From: CAVZLD01 sp964522605 | Lineage (GTDB): Bacteria; Planctomycetota; Planctomycetia; Pirellulales; Pirellulaceae | Direction: 5' to 3' | Assembly (NCBI GenBank): GCA_964522605.1 | Contig: CAZFWV010000323.1 | Span: forward strand, 1-7,786 | DNA length: 7,786 nt | Part shown: piece after piece, positions 5,998 to 7,786 of the stretch | Position numbering within the stretch: the stretch's first letter is position 1 | Layout: the number at the start of each line of letters is the position of its first letter | The notes under the pieces: generated by a model | Seen by the model: only the letters and a program-made list of their open reading frames with translations | The model's database searches: none | What the model was told of the DNA's origin: nothing | Made by a program: the position numbers and the translations under genes

Positions 5998-7701
5998 ATG
6001 CCAAGGAATTCACCCCAGATCGAGGCGCGCCCGCGTCGTGCCTCCGTCGATCTCGCTCGCCCCTCTTGGTCTTCACGCTGGCCGATCGCCGGACCGGCGC
6101 TTGTCTCGGCTCTGCTGCTCTGGCTCGCCTATCCGCCCTGCCATTGGTGGCCCCTGGCGTGGGTCGCTCCGATTGGTTGGCTGCGACTGATCAGTCGTCC
6201 CACCCTGAAGAGCGCTTCGCGGCCGTACCTCAAACTTTATGGCGTCGGCCTGATCCATTGGTTGCTGATGATTCAATGGATTCGACTACCGCACTGGAGT
6301 GCCTGGCTGGGCTGGTGGGCCTTGGCACTTTATCTGGCTGTCTATCTGCCCTTGTTTATCGGGATGACTCGAGCGCTCGTCCATCAAAGCGGCCTATCGA
6401 TCGTGTGGGCGGCACCGATCACATGGACTGGTCTCGAACTCGTTCGCAGTCATTTGTTAACCGGGTTCTCGATGTCCTTGCTCGGTCACACCCAATTACC
6501 CCTGCTGCCGCTGATTCAAATCGCCGATCTGACGGGGGCCTACGGTGTCAGCTTTCTCGTCATGATGGGGGCCGCCGTGCTGGAACGAATTTGGCCTCAG
6601 GTGGGCCGCCCGACTCCCGCATGGGGACGACTTGCCCTGGCACCGATCATCCTCGCCGGTTGCTGGACCTACGGCGAATTTCGTCTGCGGCAGACGCCTC
6701 CCGAATCGGCCGACCGTGCCTTGAAAGTCGCGTTGATCCAAGGCGTCTTTGATACAGAATTCGATGGTGACCTGGAACGTCCCGTCCAGGCCTTTCGCGA
6801 CTATGTGCGACTGTCGCAGCAGGCCGTTGCACAGACACCGGATCTAAGTCTGCTGATCTGGCCAGAATCCATGTTCACCGCCGACGGTCCGATGATCACC
6901 TATGACGAACCGCTCGAAGTGGTTCCGGAATGGGACGGTTCGCTACCAGAGTTTCGACAACGAGTCGATGCGGTCGCCAGCGCGGTTCGGGCGAAAGCTC
7001 GGTGGGTTGCGCAGTTGGTCGATGCGCCGTTGATTGTCGGTACGGCTTGGGACCACTTTCACTCCGGTGAGACGCGCCGCTACAACTCGGCGGTCCACAT
7101 CGATCGTGATGGAAATCTGGAAGCGCGTTACGACAAGATGCACCCGGTCATGTTCGGCGAGTACATTCCAGGAGGCGAATGGTTCCCGTGGCTGTATCGG
7201 TTGACTCCCATGCCGGCGGGCCTGACGCCAGGAACGGATCCCGTCACGTTCGAAATTGATGGGGTCCGAATCTGTCCCAGCATCTGTTTCGAGAACACCG
7301 TACCCCATCTGCTCCGTCGGCAAGTCCGCCAACTGAAGGCCCAGTCGAAACCGCCCGATTTGCTCGTCACGATCACGAATGACGGTTGGTTCTGGGGATC
7401 CAGTCTGCTGGACGTCCACCTGGCTTGCGGCATCTTCCGGGCCGTCGAGACCAGACTCCCACTCCTGATCGCCGCAAACACGGGATTCTCGGCCTGGATC
7501 GATGCGAATGGCCGGGTCCGTGCCCAGGGGCCCCGACGCGAGGAAGGAATCGTCGTGGCGGAAGTCGTACCGGCAGACCGATGGAGTCCGTACCTGAGCA
7601 TGGGAGACTGGTTCGCCGGAGGGTGCCTCATCGTGGCCTGCGTGATGTGGGGGATCGGCGGGAGGCGGAACAGGCGGGAGACTGGAGGCTGCAGGCTGTA
7701 G
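5998..7701 (+). CDS. lnt: Apolipoprotein N-acyltransferase Lnt
   Basis: Lnt adds the third acyl chain to the N-terminal cysteine of lipoproteins in the inner membrane, from a phospholipid donor; it is typical of diderm bacteria. The protein has 567 residues. A basic N-terminal 25 residues precede a membrane region with several hydrophobic segments (about 30-46, 49-65, 82-97, 103-122, 133-149, 180-197, 208-223). Next comes a nitrilase-fold domain (about 241-528) and a last membrane helix near 535-553. The catalytic triad of the family is visible: Glu290 in IWPESMF, Lys380 in YDKMHPVMFGEYIP and Cys430 in PSICFEN. Also present are TNDGWFWGS (460-468) and an R-A-V-E-T-R/AANTGFS block. It starts 8 bases after moeA with only a weak GGAA upstream, so coupling is likely. 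The last codons (GGCRL and stop) lie inside a heptamer repeat and are probably recent, non-functional additions. Confidence 0.96.
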   Translation: MPRNSPQIEARPRRASVDLARPSWSSRWPIAGPALVSALLLWLAYPPCHWWPLAWVAPIGWLRLISRPTLKSASRPYLKLYGVGLIHWLLMIQWIRLPHWSAWLGWWALALYLAVYLPLFIGMTRALVHQSGLSIVWAAPITWTGLELVRSHLLTGFSMSLLGHTQLPLLPLIQIADLTGAYGVSFLVMMGAAVLERIWPQVGRPTPAWGRLALAPIILAGCWTYGEFRLRQTPPESADRALKVALIQGVFDTEFDGDLERPVQAFRDYVRLSQQAVAQTPDLSLLIWPESMFTADGPMITYDEPLEVVPEWDGSLPEFRQRVDAVASAVRAKARWVAQLVDAPLIVGTAWDHFHSGETRRYNSAVHIDRDGNLEARYDKMHPVMFGEYIPGGEWFPWLYRLTPMPAGLTPGTDPVTFEIDGVRICPSICFENTVPHLLRRQVRQLKAQSKPPDLLVTITNDGWFWGSSLLDVHLACGIFRAVETRLPLLIAANTGFSAWIDANGRVRAQGPRREEGIVVAEVVPADRWSPYLSMGDWFAGGCLIVACVMWGIGGRRNRRETGGCRL

Positions 7702-7713
7702 GCTGCAGGAAAA
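7679..7713 (+). repeat. Heptamer array A: AGACTGG, AGGCTGC, AGGCTGT, AGGCTGC, AGGAAAA
   Basis: Five consecutive 7-base units begin with AG. The first, AGACTGG (7679-7685), is the exact reverse complement of the CCAGTCT unit of the second array. The array covers the end of lnt; its stop codon TAG (7699-7701) spans the join of units 3 and 4. Confidence 0.75.
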
Positions 7714-7732
7714 AGCTGACGACTGATTCCCG

Positions 7733-7786
7733 CCAGTCTCCAGTCTCCAGTCTCCAGTCTCCAGTCTCCAGTCTCCAGTCTCCAGT
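7733..7786 (+). repeat. Heptamer tandem repeat CCAGTCT, at least 7.7 perfect copies
   Basis: Seven perfect copies of CCAGTCT run from 7733 to 7781, followed by CCAGT to the window end, so the true copy number is unknown. It lies opposite in orientation to array A, 19 bases away. GGAGACTGGAG at 7677-7687 can pair with several registers of CTCCAGTCTCC in this array, giving a possible large hairpin just after lnt. Length variation by slippage is expected. Confidence 0.95.

Noticed and set aside
5856..6752. Plus-strand frame of 298 codons over the moeA/lnt junction
   Set aside because: Ser/Arg-rich shadow of lnt, which has a complete catalytic triad in its own frame.
7648..7680. G-rich stretch as a G-quadruplex
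   Set aside because: Most G runs are only two long and unevenly spaced; any fold would be weak, and the region is the coding end of lnt.
7733..7786. CRISPR array
   Set aside because: Units are 7 bases and contiguous with no spacers, so it is a simple tandem repeat.

Overview
The window looks like an ordinary chromosomal stretch from a Gram-negative, high-GC bacterium, most likely a planctomycete. Three things suggest this: a secreted galactose-binding-like domain protein of a kind common in Planctomycetes, an apolipoprotein N-acyltransferase (so lipoproteins and a diderm-type envelope), and two lineage-restricted hypothetical proteins. The phylum assignment is inference from protein style, not from a marker gene. 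No rRNA, tRNA, CRISPR array, transposase, toxin-antitoxin or recognisable defence gene is present.

Left part (1-2540, + strand). A hypothetical CDS that may begin outside the window (6-467) is followed by a 316-residue protein (528-1478). This has a small N-terminal beta-rich domain and a long Lys/Ala/Pro-rich tail carrying five copies of a short helix motif, consensus SVEEILAAARGQ, three of them spaced exactly 47 residues apart. A gene-free stretch of 348 bases follows, with several stem-loops (1571-1586, 1591-1602, 1621-1664, 1677-1723). Then comes a secreted protein of 237 residues with a galactose-binding-like beta-sandwich (1827-2540).

Middle (2685-4157). nadA, quinolinate synthase of NAD biosynthesis, lies on the minus strand, convergent with the secreted protein and divergent from the next operon. 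A 333-base region separates nadA from pabA/trpG and should hold the promoters for both directions.

Right part (4158-7701, + strand). pabA/trpG (glutamine amidotransferase for folate and/or tryptophan), moeA (molybdenum cofactor) and lnt (lipoprotein N-acylation) form a tight probable operon: pabA and moeA overlap by ATGA and moeA and lnt are 8 bases apart. The three serve different pathways, so the grouping looks like shared housekeeping expression and not one pathway. The window ends in two heptamer repeat arrays in opposite orientation; the first supplies the last codons and stop of lnt, and the second (CCAGTCT, at least 7.7 copies) runs off the end.

I found no convincing new multi-gene system. 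The items most worth a second look are the repeated-motif protein, the structured intergenic region at 1571-1723 and the heptamer arrays at the 3' end of lnt.
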